Source of the DNA: Hibiscus mutabilis
Taxonomy: Eukaryota; Streptophyta; Magnoliopsida; Malvales; Malvaceae
Assembly: GCA_019671005.1 (NCBI GenBank)
Contig: CM033744.1
Location: 10,656,128 to 10,720,127 of the forward strand
Direction of reading: 5' to 3'
DNA length: 64,000 nucleotides
Shown here: positions 34,176 through 44,914 of the stretch, one piece after another
Layout: each line of letters opens with the position of its first letter
Numbering within the stretch: the first letter of the stretch is position 1
Translations under genes and position numbers: made by a program
The notes under the pieces: generated by a model
What the model was told of the DNA's origin: nothing
The model's database searches: none
Seen by the model: the letters and a program-made list of their open reading frames with translations, nothing else

Positions 34176-36575
34176 TGAGTGGGCAACTTGTGAGTGGCGG
34201 GAAATTACTGGTAGGCAATGGTTTGAATGCATAATGATGCATTTTTCCTCTGGTTTTATGTGATTAAAATAGGGGATAATCAAGGCAAAGTCACATAACA
34301 TTGTTCGTTGCTTGCCGGGAGCTCGATTCGCGTTGGCAAGCAAGGCAAGGTGTATCGGTGAGTGAAAACTGGTTTAAATGCCTTTCAAAGGTTTAATAAA
34401 GGTTATTGGGAGTTTAGAATAAGCGAAACACTTATCTAAGCTCATAAGTAAGTTTTCCTCCTTTGCTGTTTAATATCGGTTCAGATATGAGCATGAGTAC
34501 TTCATATTTTGGTCGTAAACATGGTTGGGTTTTATTGCTGTAAATGCATGATTTTGAGTACATATGCAGGGTTTTAAAAGTATAAGAATTGCTATTGAGC
34601 AATTGTTTTCATTTCGGTCGGGAATGGTGTTATTGCGTTGGCAATGTGATTTGCATATGTGGGGATTTTGTATAATGTATTGTTAAACAGTGAGTAAATG
34701 GTTTTGTAAATGATATATTGGCTATGCTACATGATGAGAAAACATTCGGATATAGTTGGCATGCTATAGGATGAAGTGCACTATAATATGTTAAAAATCG
34801 ATCATGGTTAAGAGTCCTTGAGGTAAGTGGTCAGCTACTCGGGCTATAATGTTGTCACTTGGGTTGAGCGGTCGATTCCCCTTGTTGATGCTGGTCTTGC
34901 AGTCGGCAAGGAGGTTGTATCATGCGGTCGGCATGGTATGGGCTATGGTAGTAGTCGACTATCATGGAAGATTCATGTATCCGATATGTATAGTTAACGG
35001 TCGGTTAACCAATGATTAGCGGTCGGTTAATCAAGGATAGCGGTCGGCTATCCGAGGATAGAGGTCATCTATCCGGGGTCATTATAAATGCCAATATATG
35101 CAAGTTCATGTGTTGAATCTATTTTATAATGCTTCGGGAATTATGCATGGTAATGTAAATTAATTCTTTGGGTATGCATATGGTCGATATGTATGGTTTT
35201 GAATCGAAATCATTGGAATTGCTTAGGTCGTAAGCATGGTTTGAAACAAGTGTTTAGTTTTTAAGGGTTTTATTGCATCATTGTTTAAAGAGCATCCTCA
35301 TTAAGCAAGTGTGCTTACGCTTTTTTTTTCCTAGCGATGCAGAGCATTAAGGTTTGGGGCAGCAAAGGCAAGGTTTGAAGTGATCCAAGTGCAAGAAACT
35401 TTTGAGTATGAACTCGATTTAAGTTTTGGTTAATAAGGCAATGTGTTCGCCATATTTTTGGGATTTGTAATTCTGTTTTCCCATGGTTTTTAAGCATGTT
35501 ATATACTGGATTGTAAGGCTAATTTGATGTTGAAAAGTTGGTTGATGATCTTTGCTTATAGTTGAGACTAGGTGGTCGCATAGGTATGCATCTAGTTAAC
35601 CCTTGATGATTGACATGCTTTGATGCTTTGAACATATTGAATTTGGTATTTTGGATATGTGAGTAAGTGGTTTATGTTAGAAAGGTGCATAAATGGGAAT
35701 ATTGGTTGTGTGGTAAAGTGTGATAGGAAACATGCCTATAGAATGTCTTGGATGTATGAATGCCATGTATTGATGTTGATTCTGTGATGCTTTGGTATGG
35801 TTTGAACCTTAGTATTGTTGCATAAGTGTTTGAAGCATGTTTAAGTGGTTTGGTTTTCATTAAAGTATGTTTAAACAGCAATTTGGGACATTACAGGTCC
35901 AGGCATATCGAAACAGGTGTCCCTGTACATGTACGGCTAGGCCATTTCAGGCATAGCGTTTCGATACGCGCAAGCATTTTTAGGCATAGCATTTCGGTAC
36001 TCGAGCAAGTATTCCGATACGGTCTTAGGCTTTTTGGCTATGCATTTCGATATGAGAGCAAGTGTTTCGGTACGAGTTTTGGCTACTGGAATCTGGGTTT
36101 TAGAAATCGTTAAGGTGTACCAAAACACCTGTACGTGTACTGGTACAACTATAGTTAATTCAGTTATTTGGAATAATTGAAGTTCTATTTTCTTTCATTT
36201 TGGTCCCAGAGTTTTGTGAATGCAATTGTATGAGCTTAGATGATCGTAATGACCTAAAATTTGACATGTAAGCATGTAATTGGACTAATTGAGGATTGGT
36301 AACCCTAATTTTTGGTAATGGTCCCTCAATTTATCAAATTTACATTTTGTTCCCTAAATTGATTAATTTGCAATTAGATGCCTTTTGGTGATCCGTTTCC
36401 TTTTAAATTTCACCCGCTACAAGTATGAGCATGTAGGATTCATAACATGCATATATACAAGATAAAAAGAAAAAATAGACCAATTTTTTTGTAATCTTTC
36501 TCCGGTTTACTTCGGCAAATCTAATGTAGTTCTCTCAGTTCGGTCGGGCGTCTAGGTCGGGTCAAACGGGTCACA
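34176..36575 (+). repeat. Element A 5' LTR, second segment
   Basis: Resumes the LTR with TGAGTGGGCAACTTG and ends GGGTCACA at 36575. It is collinear with 42475-44914. Contents: a block of about 21-bp spaced AGCGGTCGGYTAWYC repeats at 34990-35080 and the palindrome array at 35899-36150. The remainder is A+T-rich with no gene. Confidence 0.9.
35899..36150 (+). promoter_or_regulatory. Palindromic motif array in the element A 5' LTR
   Basis: Variants include CCAGGCATATCGAAAC (35900), GCGTTTCGATACGCG (35956), TTTCGGTACTCG (35992), TTCCGATACGG (36011), TTTCGATATGAG (36045), TTTCGGTACGAG (36065) and GTACGTGTACTGGTAC (36131). The array starts after TTACAGGT and is followed by GGCTACTGGAATCTGGG, sequences also seen at the array borders of elements B or C. 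Confidence 0.65.
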
Positions 36576-36580
36576 TTTGT

Positions 36581-36592
36581 TGGTATTAGAGC
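36581..36592 (+). other. Primer-binding site of element A (initiator tRNA-Met type)
   Basis: TGGTATTAGAGC five bases after the LTR end; same variant as in element C. Confidence 0.87.
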
Positions 36593-36809
36593 CAGGTTAC
36601 AAAAATTTGGGATGTTGTTGTTTGGTTAAATGGTGATGTTTGAATTGCACGGTGATTGTGTATATGTTCGGTGATTGTTTAATATCATGTTGTTTTATGA
36701 AATGGGAACACATTGCCTATTATCGAGGTTTTAAAAGGTTTTATAAGGTTGTATTGGATCTTTTGCCTAATGCTAGCCTAAATTAATGTGTTTTGATTCT
36801 TTTGTTAGC

Positions 36810-37860
36810 ATGGCTCGACGTGAGATGCATTCGATGGCTAATAATGCCAGGGTTGAGCAGAATAATGAAGTGGAAGAAAATCTCCCTAATGCTTTACCTC
36901 CTCCTCCTCCGTTGGTTCCTCCTGTCGATGTTGGGGTGAGTGGTGTACCCTAGGCTCCTATTGTACCAGTATTTGGTGATTTGAATCCGTTAATCCAAGC
37001 GATGACCGGAGAGTTTTAGGCAGGGATAGCTAGAGTGCAAGTGTAAGCACTGGTACCTACTATGGTGGGTAATCAAGGGTTACCCTTAGAGCGTCTTTAA
37101 AGTTTAAAAGGTGAGGAATTTTAGGGTTTGAGTCCTGAGGTAGCCGAGGGATGGCTAGAAAAGACAATCCGTACTCTAAAACCAGATGGGTTGTAATGAT
37201 GAGCGCAAGTTGGGTTGCACTATGTCACTACTGCAAGGTGATGCATATCATTGGTGGGTGACTACAGTTACGGGTGTCCTAGAGGCGGACGTGACTTGGG
37301 AGTTCTTTCAGAGAGCTTTCAAGAGGAAGTATCTTTGTTCATATTATTTGGATGCGAAGAAGCACAAATTTATATCGCTGTCGCAGGGTGGCATGTCGGT
37401 TACCGAGTATGAGGTGAAGTTTGTTTGCTGAGTCAGTATACCCCAGAGTTGGTTCTAGATGATCAACAGAGGTGTGATAGATTTCGCCATGGCCTTGTGA
37501 AGGACATTAAGATGTATCTGTTAGCTGCAAATTACATGGATTTTGATGTGTTGGCCAACTGTGCCAAGGATATTGAGCAGTCCTTGGGTACATCAGTTCA
37601 GGCTGCGAGTGCGAGCTTGGGTAAGAGAATGGCGATTCTAGCTATTATGAGAGGCATAATACGAGGTTTCAGGACAAGAGACATAGGCCAGATCACGGAC
37701 GTGGTGGCGGTGTTGTTCAGGGTAATCGGGAGTTCGTATTACAGCTGAGTGTGAGCGTTATGGTAGACATCAAACGGGTGCATGCTGGGGAAATACCCTG
37801 AGCTGTTGGATTTGTGGATCTCTTAATCACGTAAAGCGTGATTGTCCTCATAATGTGAAG
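36810..37860 (+). pseudogene. Element A gag
   Basis: The ATG at 36810 gives MARREMHSMANNARVEQ and then a Pro-rich segment (36897-36925). The capsid core includes W..LLQGDAYHWW (37215-37250), TWEFFQRAFKRKYL and GGMSVTEYE, then LSQYTPELV with QRCDRFRHGL. The nucleocapsid has a good CCHC knuckle CWICGSLNHVKRDC at 37804-37845. Stops near 36951, 37018, 37046 and 37098 and frameshifts near 37195, 37430 and 37640 inactivate it. The plan matches the gag of element C. Confidence 0.87.
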
Positions 37861-37861
37861 G

Positions 37862-38422
37862 ATGCGCCAGTTCATGTTGCTACACCAGCTAGGGGCTGAG
37901 GCCGTGGCAGGGGTAATTTTTAGAGGCGTGATGAGAGTTGTAGCTCATGCTGCTGCAGTGCGATCGAAGAATGGTAGACCAGCTCAGATCTATACTCATC
38001 GTGAGGATCGTATTAACACGGATGTGATCGCAAGTACCTTTACTTTGCAATCTTTATCATTGTTATCTTTGATTGATTCGGGGTCTACTCACTCTTATAT
38101 CTTGAGTGAACATGCATCTTTGTTGAATGTTGCTGTTGAGATCCTTGATGTTGGTATGTTAGTTACTAGTTCCTTTGGTGAGACGGTTACTATTAAAAGG
38201 TTGTATAGACAGTTTCCTTTGGTTGTGCAAGGTCATGAGTTTGCCGCGGATCTGATGAAATTATCATTCTATGGTTTTGATGTGATTTTGGGTATGGATT
38301 GGTTGAGCGAGCATAAGATGGTTGTGGATTGTGAGTCCAAAAATATTTCTTTGAAGTTAGCCGATAATTATGAAGTTATGGTGGTTGGTGAGAGTGTGAA
38401 ATTCTTGTCCAATATTGTCTAG
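37862..38422 (+). pseudogene. Element A aspartic protease
   Basis: The open frame of 186 codons carries LIDSGSTHSYILSEHASLL (active site DSG at 38075) and GFDVILGMDWLSEHKMVV. The start of the frame overlaps degraded nucleocapsid sequence. A stop at 38420 separates it from RT. Confidence 0.9.
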
Positions 38423-38529
38423 GCTACTCGAGCGGAGAAGATGATCCAAGGTGGTTGCCAAGCTAATTTGGCTATCGTAATGAATCTTGAATTTAAGGGT
38501 GTTTGGGTACAGGACATTTGAACTGTTTG

Positions 38530-39170
38530 TAATTTTTTAGAGGTTTTTCTTGAAGAGTTATCGGGTTTACCACCGGATAGAGAGGTGGAATTCGGTATTG
38601 AGACATACGTGGGTATGGCTCTTGTGTCCATTGCTCCTTATAGGATGGCACCGAAGGAATTGAATGAGTTAAAGTCACAGCTTTAGGAGTTGTTGGATCA
38701 TGGGTTCATTCGACCAAGTATTTCGCCTTGGGGTGCTCCGGTTCTCTTTGTGAAAAAGAATAATGGTACGATGCGTATGTGCATTAATTACCGGCAGTTG
38801 AATAAGCTAACAGTGAAGAACAAGTATCCTTTGCCAAGGATTGATGATCTGTTTGATCAGTTTCGCGGGACAGCGGTGTTCTCTAAGATTAATTTGAGAT
38901 CAGGGTATTACTAGTTCAAGGTTAAGGATGATGATGTGCATAAAACTACTTTTCGTACAAGGTATGGACATTACAAGTTCTTGGTGATGCCTTTTGGTTT
39001 GACGAATGCCCCGGCTGCGTTCATGGATATGATGAATAGGGTGTTCCATGAATATCTGGATTATTTCATGGTGGTGTTTATAGATGATATTCTTGTGTAC
39101 TCTCGTACTAAGGAAGAACGTGATCGGCATTTGCGGATTGTGTTGCAAGTTTTGAAGGATAATTAGTTGT
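38530..39170 (+). pseudogene. Element A reverse transcriptase
   Basis: The linker LPPDREVEFGIE and PYRMAPKELNELK precedes GFIRPSISPWGAPVLFVKK, RMCINYRQLNKLTVKNKYPLP, FSKINLRSGYY, FGLTNAPAAFMDMMN and FIDDILVYSRTKEERD. The first catalytic Asp (usual KIDLRSGY) is Asn here (KINLRSGY), which by itself would disable polymerisation. Stops at 38685, 38913 and 39165 confirm that it is dead. Confidence 0.92.
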
Positions 39171-39690
39171 ATGCCAAATTGAGCAAGTGTGAGTTTTGGC
39201 TTAAGAAAGTGATGTTCCTTGGTCATGTGGTTTTCGCGGAGGGTATTCGTGTTGATCCACAGAATATTGAGGCTATTCTCAATTGGAAGCAACCTAAGTC
39301 AGTGTCAGAAGTTCGTAGTTTTCTTGGTTTACCGTCGCTTTGTTAATTAGTTTTCTTGTATTGCGGCACCGTTGACGAAGTTGTTGCAAAAGAATGTCCC
39401 TTATGTATGGACGGAGAAGCAACAACATAGTTTTGAGAAGTTAAAGGAAGTTTTGACACATGTTATTGTGTTGATTCAACCTGAATTTGGGAAGGAGTTT
39501 GTGGTTTATAGTGATGCATCTTACGTGGGGATAGGTTGTGTACTGATGCAAGATGGTAAGGTTGTAGCCTACGCGTCGAGACGGCTGAAGATTCATGAGA
39601 GCAATTATCCAACTCATTATTTAGAGCTTGCGGCTGTGGTGTTTACCTTGAAAATTTGAAGACATTACCTTTACGGAGAAAAGTTTGTGG
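39170..39690 (+). pseudogene. Element A RNase H
   Basis: Contains CEFWLKKVMFLGHV (RT connection), PLTKLLQKN, VVYSDASYVGIGCVLMQ (RNase H motif with catalytic Asp), YASRRLKIHESNYPTHYLELAAVVF and VFMDYKSLKYL. A small deletion near 39335 removes the 'LAGYYRR' step and a stop at 39658 breaks the end. Confidence 0.9.
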
Positions 39691-41375
39691 TTTTCATGGA
39701 CTATAAGAGTTTGAAGTATTTGATGTCTCGGAAGGATTTGAACCTTAGAAAATGTAGATGGTTGGAGTTGCTTAAGGATTATGACTTGACAATCGAGTAT
39801 CATCTTGGAAAAGCCAATGTGGTTGCTGATGCGTTGAGTCGTAAGGTTGCGGTGGAGCTTAGAGTTATGTTTGCAAGGTTGAGTGTGACGCGGGAATGTG
39901 GGTTATTGGCAGAGTTGCAAGTTAAGCCTACGTTGTCGCAAATGATTAAAGCTAATCAACCGTTTGATGATTCCTTATTGAGCATGTTACGGACATATCA
40001 GATGGTAATCCGATGAATTTTCATTTTGATGATGATAAAGTGTTGTGTTTTAAGGGTCGAATAGTGGTGCCGGATGATCCAGAGTTGAGGCACACTATTT
40101 TGACGGAGGCACATTCTAGTCCTTTTGCTATGCATCTTGGTAGTGTTAAGATGTATCATGGGTTGAAAGAAGCATACTATTGTGTTGGTTTGAAAAATGA
40201 TGTGCCTGAGTTTGTTTCTAATTGTATGGTGTATCAGCGGGTCAAGGCTGAACATCAGTTTCCATCCGGGTTGTTACAACCGTTGAGAATTTCGAAATAG
40301 AAATGGGAGAGAATCACCATGGATTTTGTGTTAGGGTTGCCCTTGACACCGGCTAAAAAAGATTCTATTTGGGTGATTGTTGATCATTTTACGAAGTATG
40401 CATATTTTTTGCCAATGCATACGACGTATACATTGGATAAGTTGGCAAATTTGTACATTGTTGAGATTGTGTGTTTGCACGGGGTACCTAAGTCTATTGT
40501 CTCGGATAGAGATCCGAGGTTTACAGTGAGGTTTTGCATGAGTTTGAATCGGGCTTTGGGTACGAGGTTAAACTTCATTACTGCGTATCATCCTCAGTCA
40601 GATGGACAATCTAAGCGGGTTATTCAGGTTTTGGAGGATATGTTGAGATGTTGCATTATGGAGTTCCAAGGAAACTGGGAGAAGCATTTACCTTTGGTTG
40701 AGTTTGAGTATAACAACAGTTATCAAATGAGTATACAGATGGCACCGTATGAGGTATTGTATGGTCGGAGGTGTCGTACGCCCTTGTGTTGGGTTGAGGT
40801 AGGGAAAAGCATGTTTTCTTGCCGGATGTGTTGAAAGACACGTATTAAAAGGTAAAGCTTGTGTGTGATCGCTTGAAAGCGGGTGTGGATCGGCAGAAAT
40901 CTTACGGGAATTTGAAGCGTATGGAAATTGAATATGCGGTGGGTGATCGCGTTTTCTTGAAAATGTCACCATGGAAGAAGGTGATGTGATTCGGACGAAA
41001 AGGGTAAGCTTAGTCTGAGGTTTATTGGACCATATAAGATCGTTGAGCGTATTGGTCCTGTGGCCTATCGGTTGAGGTTGCCTTCCGAGTTTGAGAAAAT
41101 ACATGATGTGTTCCATGTATCTATGTTGCGGAGGTATCGGTCGGATACCTCGCATGTTATGCCGGTGGAGAATATTGAGTTGAGACCGAATTTATCTTAT
41201 GATGAAGAGCTGGTGGAAATCCTTGATTCCAGTAGCAAAGTTCTTCGTGGCAAGGCGATTGAGCTTGTTAAGGTTTTGTGACGACACCGTGGTGTTGAGT
41301 AAGCCACTTGGGAAAGCAAGATAGACATGATGGAGCAATTTTTGCATTTGTTTCCTCTAGGTAAATTTTGAGGAC
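39690..41375 (+). pseudogene. Element A integrase with chromodomain
   Basis: The zinc region runs from HTILTEAHSSPFAMHLGSVK to NCMVYQRVK (40090-40240). The core has DFVLGLP and VDHFTK, SDRDPRF (40502-40520), and HPQSDGQSKRVIQ with the position of the catalytic Glu changed (usual SER, here SKR). GPY-like RFIGPYKIV is near 41020, HDVFHVSMLRRY near 41100, and the chromodomain tail VEILDSSSKVLRGKAIELVKVL runs on through a stop to ATWES and FLHLFP (41215-41360). Stops at about 40300 and 40832 and a frameshift near 40985 inactivate it. Tekay/Del elements have this tail, which is thought to direct integration to heterochromatin. Confidence 0.9.
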
Positions 41376-41385
41376 AAAATTTCTT

Positions 41386-41398
41386 AAGTGGGGGAGAG
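41386..41398 (+). other. Polypurine tract of element A
   Basis: AAGTGGGGGAGAG just before the LTR start TGTAATGCC at 41400. Confidence 0.87.
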
Positions 41399-41399
41399 T

Positions 41400-44300
41400 T
41401 GTAATGCCCGGATTTTGGGTCTAGATGTTTTGGGGTTCGTTTTGAGGGTCTGGTGGGTCGGTATTAGAGATTCGAGTCAGTTTCGAGATTCAATCGGATT
41501 AAATATTTTTGAAGGTGATAAAATTGTGGAAAAATATTCTAAAATTATTATTTAATATATTAATGATTGTGATGAAATAAATTTTGGAAAACGAGTTTTG
41601 GAAATCGGACATTTTGGACTAGTGACCAAAATGAAAATTTGAAAACTGTTTTTGGTGATTGTTTTGTAAAGAGTCAAAACATTGAATCTTTAAGGAGCTA
41701 ATTGCCCAAAAAGTCTAATATCAGACTTTATCCCTTAATTGTCTATTTTTAAAGTGTTTTGGAAAATATAAATAGGTTTGGGAGAATTAATTTGGTAATT
41801 AAAGCTTTTAACAAAAAAATTACGTAACAACTTTCTCTCAAATATTTTCTCTCAAAGTCTCTCCAGCCAAACATCAATTTATTCTTCTAAATCTTCAGGT
41901 AAATCTTTCTTTTCTTAAATCTTTTGTTTTCAAATGATTTCTTGTTGTTAATTTACCAAAACCTTATTGTTTTAACTTTATTTTCTCATGTAAATCATCC
42001 AATTAAGGGAGAAAGCATCCATTAGAGGTAAGGTTCGTTCTCCTCCTCTAATGAAAGGTTCTTTACTGAAATTCCCAAGTTGTTGACTCTTTACAATTGT
42101 TTTCTAATGTGTTTTGATTGTTTAATTAAGTAAAATTGGTTTAAATATGTGTTGATTGATGAGATTCTTGGATCTTCGTAATTGATCTGTTTTCTGGGTT
42201 TATGATCAGATTAGATCATGTTTTTGATGTTTAATTGAGCTGATAACTTGGTTTAACATTGTAATCCCGAAACAAGTTGAATCTCTAATGTTTAAGGTTG
42301 TTAGTTAAGGGTTTTGTGAGGTTAATGGAGTTTAATCATTGCTGGAAGTAAAAGGATATTGTTAAAGAGTTTTAGATGTTAATTGATGAGGTTTGATGTA
42401 TTGAATCGTTATATTATGGCTGGATTAAGTTTTGGAAGTGTTTGGGGATGTTTTCGATAAGTTTTGGATGGTTTGTGAGTGGGCAACTTGTGAGTTGCGG
42501 GAAATTACTGGTAGGCAATGGTTTGAATGCATAATGATGCATTTGTCCTCTGGTTTTATGTGATTAAAACAGAGGATAATCAAGGAGAAGTCACACAACA
42601 TTGTTCGTTGCTTGCCGAGAGCTCGATTCGAGTTGGCGAGCAAGGCAAGGTGTATCGATGAGTGAAAACTGGTTTAAACGCCTTTCAAAGGTTTAATAAA
42701 GGTTGTTGGGAGTTTAGAATAAGTGAAACACTTATCTAAGCTCGGAAGTATGTTTTCCTCCTTTACTCTTTAATATCGGTTCGGATATGAGCATGTGTAC
42801 TTCATATTTTGGCCGTAAACATGGTTGGGTTTTATTACTATAAATGCATGATTTTGAGTACATATGCATGGGTTTAAAAGTATAAGAAATGCTAGTGAGC
42901 ATTGGTTTTCATTCTGGTAGGGAATGGTGTGTTGGCAATGTGATTTGATATGTGGGGATTTTGTATAATGCATTGTTAAATAGTGAATAAATGGTTTTGT
43001 AAATGATATATTGGTTATGTGACATGATGAGAAAACATTCGGATATAGTTGGCATGCCATAGGATGAAGTGCACTATAATATGTTAAAAGTCGATTGTGG
43101 TTAAGAGTCTTTGAGGTAAGTGATCGGCTACTCAGGTTATAATGTTGTCAATTGGGTTGAGCGGTCAGTTCCCCTTGTTGATGTTGGTCTTGCGGTCGGC
43201 AAAGAGGTTGTATCATGGGGTCGGCATGGTATGGGCTATGGTAGTGGTCGGCTATCATGGGAGATCCGTGTATCCGATATGTATGGTTAGCAGTCAGTTA
43301 ATCAATGATTAGCGGTCGACTAATCAAGGATAGCGGTCAGCTATCCGAGGATAGAGGTCGTCTATCCGGGGTCACTATAAATGTCAATATATGCAAGTTC
43401 ATGTGTTGAATCTATTTTATAATGCATTGGGATTTATGCATGGTAACGTAAATTAATGCTTCAGGAATTAAGCATATGTTTTGAAAACGTTATGCATATG
43501 GTCGATATGTTTGGTTTTGAATCGAAATCATTGGAATTGCTTAGGTCATAAGCATGGTTTGAAACAAGTGTTTAGTTTTCAAGAGTTTTATTGCATCATT
43601 TTTTAAAGAGCATCCTCACTAACCAAGTGTGCTTACGCTCTCTTTTTCCTAATGATGCAGAGCATTAAGGTTTGGGGACAGGAAAGGTAAGGTTTGAAGT
43701 GATCAAAGTGCAAGACAACTTTTGAGTATAAACTCGGTTTAAGTTTCGGTTAATAAGGCAGTGCGTTCTCTATATTTTTGGGATTTGTAATTCTGTTTTC
43801 CCATGGTTTTTAAGTATGTTATGTGCTAGATTGTAAGGCTAATTTGATGTTGATAAGTTGATTGATGATCTTTGCTTATAGTTGAGACTAGATGGTTGCA
43901 TAGGTATGCATCTAGTTAGCCCTTGATGATTTCCATGCTTTGATGCTTTGAGCATGTTGAATTTGGTATTTTGGATATGTGAGTAAGTGGTTTATGTTAG
44001 AAAGGTGCATAAATGGGAATTTTGGTTGTGCGGTAAAGTGAGATAGGAAGCATGCCTATAGAATGTCTTGGATGTATGAATACCATGTATTGATGTTGAT
44101 TCTGTGATGCTTTGGTATGGTTTGAACCTTAGTATTGTTGCATAAGTGTTTGAAGCATGTTTAAGTGGTTTGGTTATCATTAAAGTATGTTTAAACAGCA
44201 ATTTGGGACATTACAGGTCCAAGCGTATCGAAACAGGTGTCCCCATACCGGTATGGCTAGGCCATTTCAGGCATAGCGTTTTGTTACACTGGAGGGTGTT

Positions 44301-44914
44301 TCGATACGGGCAAGCCTTTTTAGGCATAGCGTTCCAGTACTCGAGCAAGTGTTCCGGTACGGTCTTAGGCTTTTTGGCTAAGCGTTTTGATACGCGAGCA
44401 AGTGTTTCGGTACGAGTTTTGGCTACTAGAATATGGGTTTTGGAAATCGTTAAGGCGTACAGAAACACATGTACGTGTACCGGTACGACTGCAGTTAATT
44501 CGGTTATTTGGTATATTTGAAGTTCTTTTTTCTTTCATTTTGGTCCTAGAGTTTTGTGAATGCAATTGTATGAGCTTGGATGATCGTAATGACCTGAAAT
44601 TTGACATGTAAGCATGTAATTGGACTAATTGAGAATTGTTAACCCTAATTTTTGGTAATGGTCTCTCAATTTATCAGATTTATGTTTTGGTCCCTAAATT
44701 GACTAATTTGCAATTGGATGCCTTTTGGTGATCCGTTTCCTTTGTAATTTCACCCGCTGCAAGTATGAACATGTAGGAATAATAACATGCATCTAGACAA
44801 GATAAAAAGAAAAAATGGATCGTTTTTTTCATAATCTTTCTCTGGTTTGCTTCGGCAAACCTAATGTAGTTCTCTCGGTTTGGTCGGGCGTCTAGGCCGG
44901 GTCGAGGGGTTTCA
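41400..44914 (+). repeat. Element A 3' LTR
   Basis: TGTAATGCCC...GGGGTTTCA, about 3.5 kb, uninterrupted and therefore the reference for the split 5' LTR. It includes AGCGGTCGGCTATCC-type short repeats at 43290-43370, the palindrome array at 44218-44495, and T-rich noncoding sequence. Followed by TSD TGGAG. Confidence 0.93.
44218..44495 (+). promoter_or_regulatory. Palindromic motif array in the element A 3' LTR
   Basis: Counterpart of 35899-36150 with units such as CCAAGCGTATCGAAAC, CATACCGGTATGG, TTTCGATACGGG, TTCCGGTACGG, TTTTGATACGCG, TTTCGGTACGAG and GTGTACCGGTACGAC. Several units are better preserved here than in the 5' LTR, so the array predates insertion. Confidence 0.65.

Larger units (their letters stand above)
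11071..44914 (+). mobile_element. Element A: Ty3/gypsy Tekay-type (chromovirus) retrotransposon, host of the nest
   Basis: Structure in order: 5' LTR (11071-12150 plus 34176-36575), iMet-type primer site, gag, protease, RT, RNase H, integrase with chromodomain, polypurine tract, 3' LTR (41400-44914), flanked by TSD TGGAG. The LTRs are about 3.48 and 3.51 kb and collinear. The internal region is about 4.8 kb. The lineage call rests on the integrase C-terminus with GPY region and a chromodomain-like 'VEILD..SKVLRGK..ELVKVL' tail, typical of Tekay/Del. The total span of 33.8 kb is explained by element B, which sits in the 5' LTR. Coding frames have many stops. Confidence 0.9.

Noticed and set aside
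38900..39292. Minus-strand frames within element A (also 40688-41155)
   Set aside because: Antisense shadows of RT and integrase; codon pattern and motifs belong to the plus strand.
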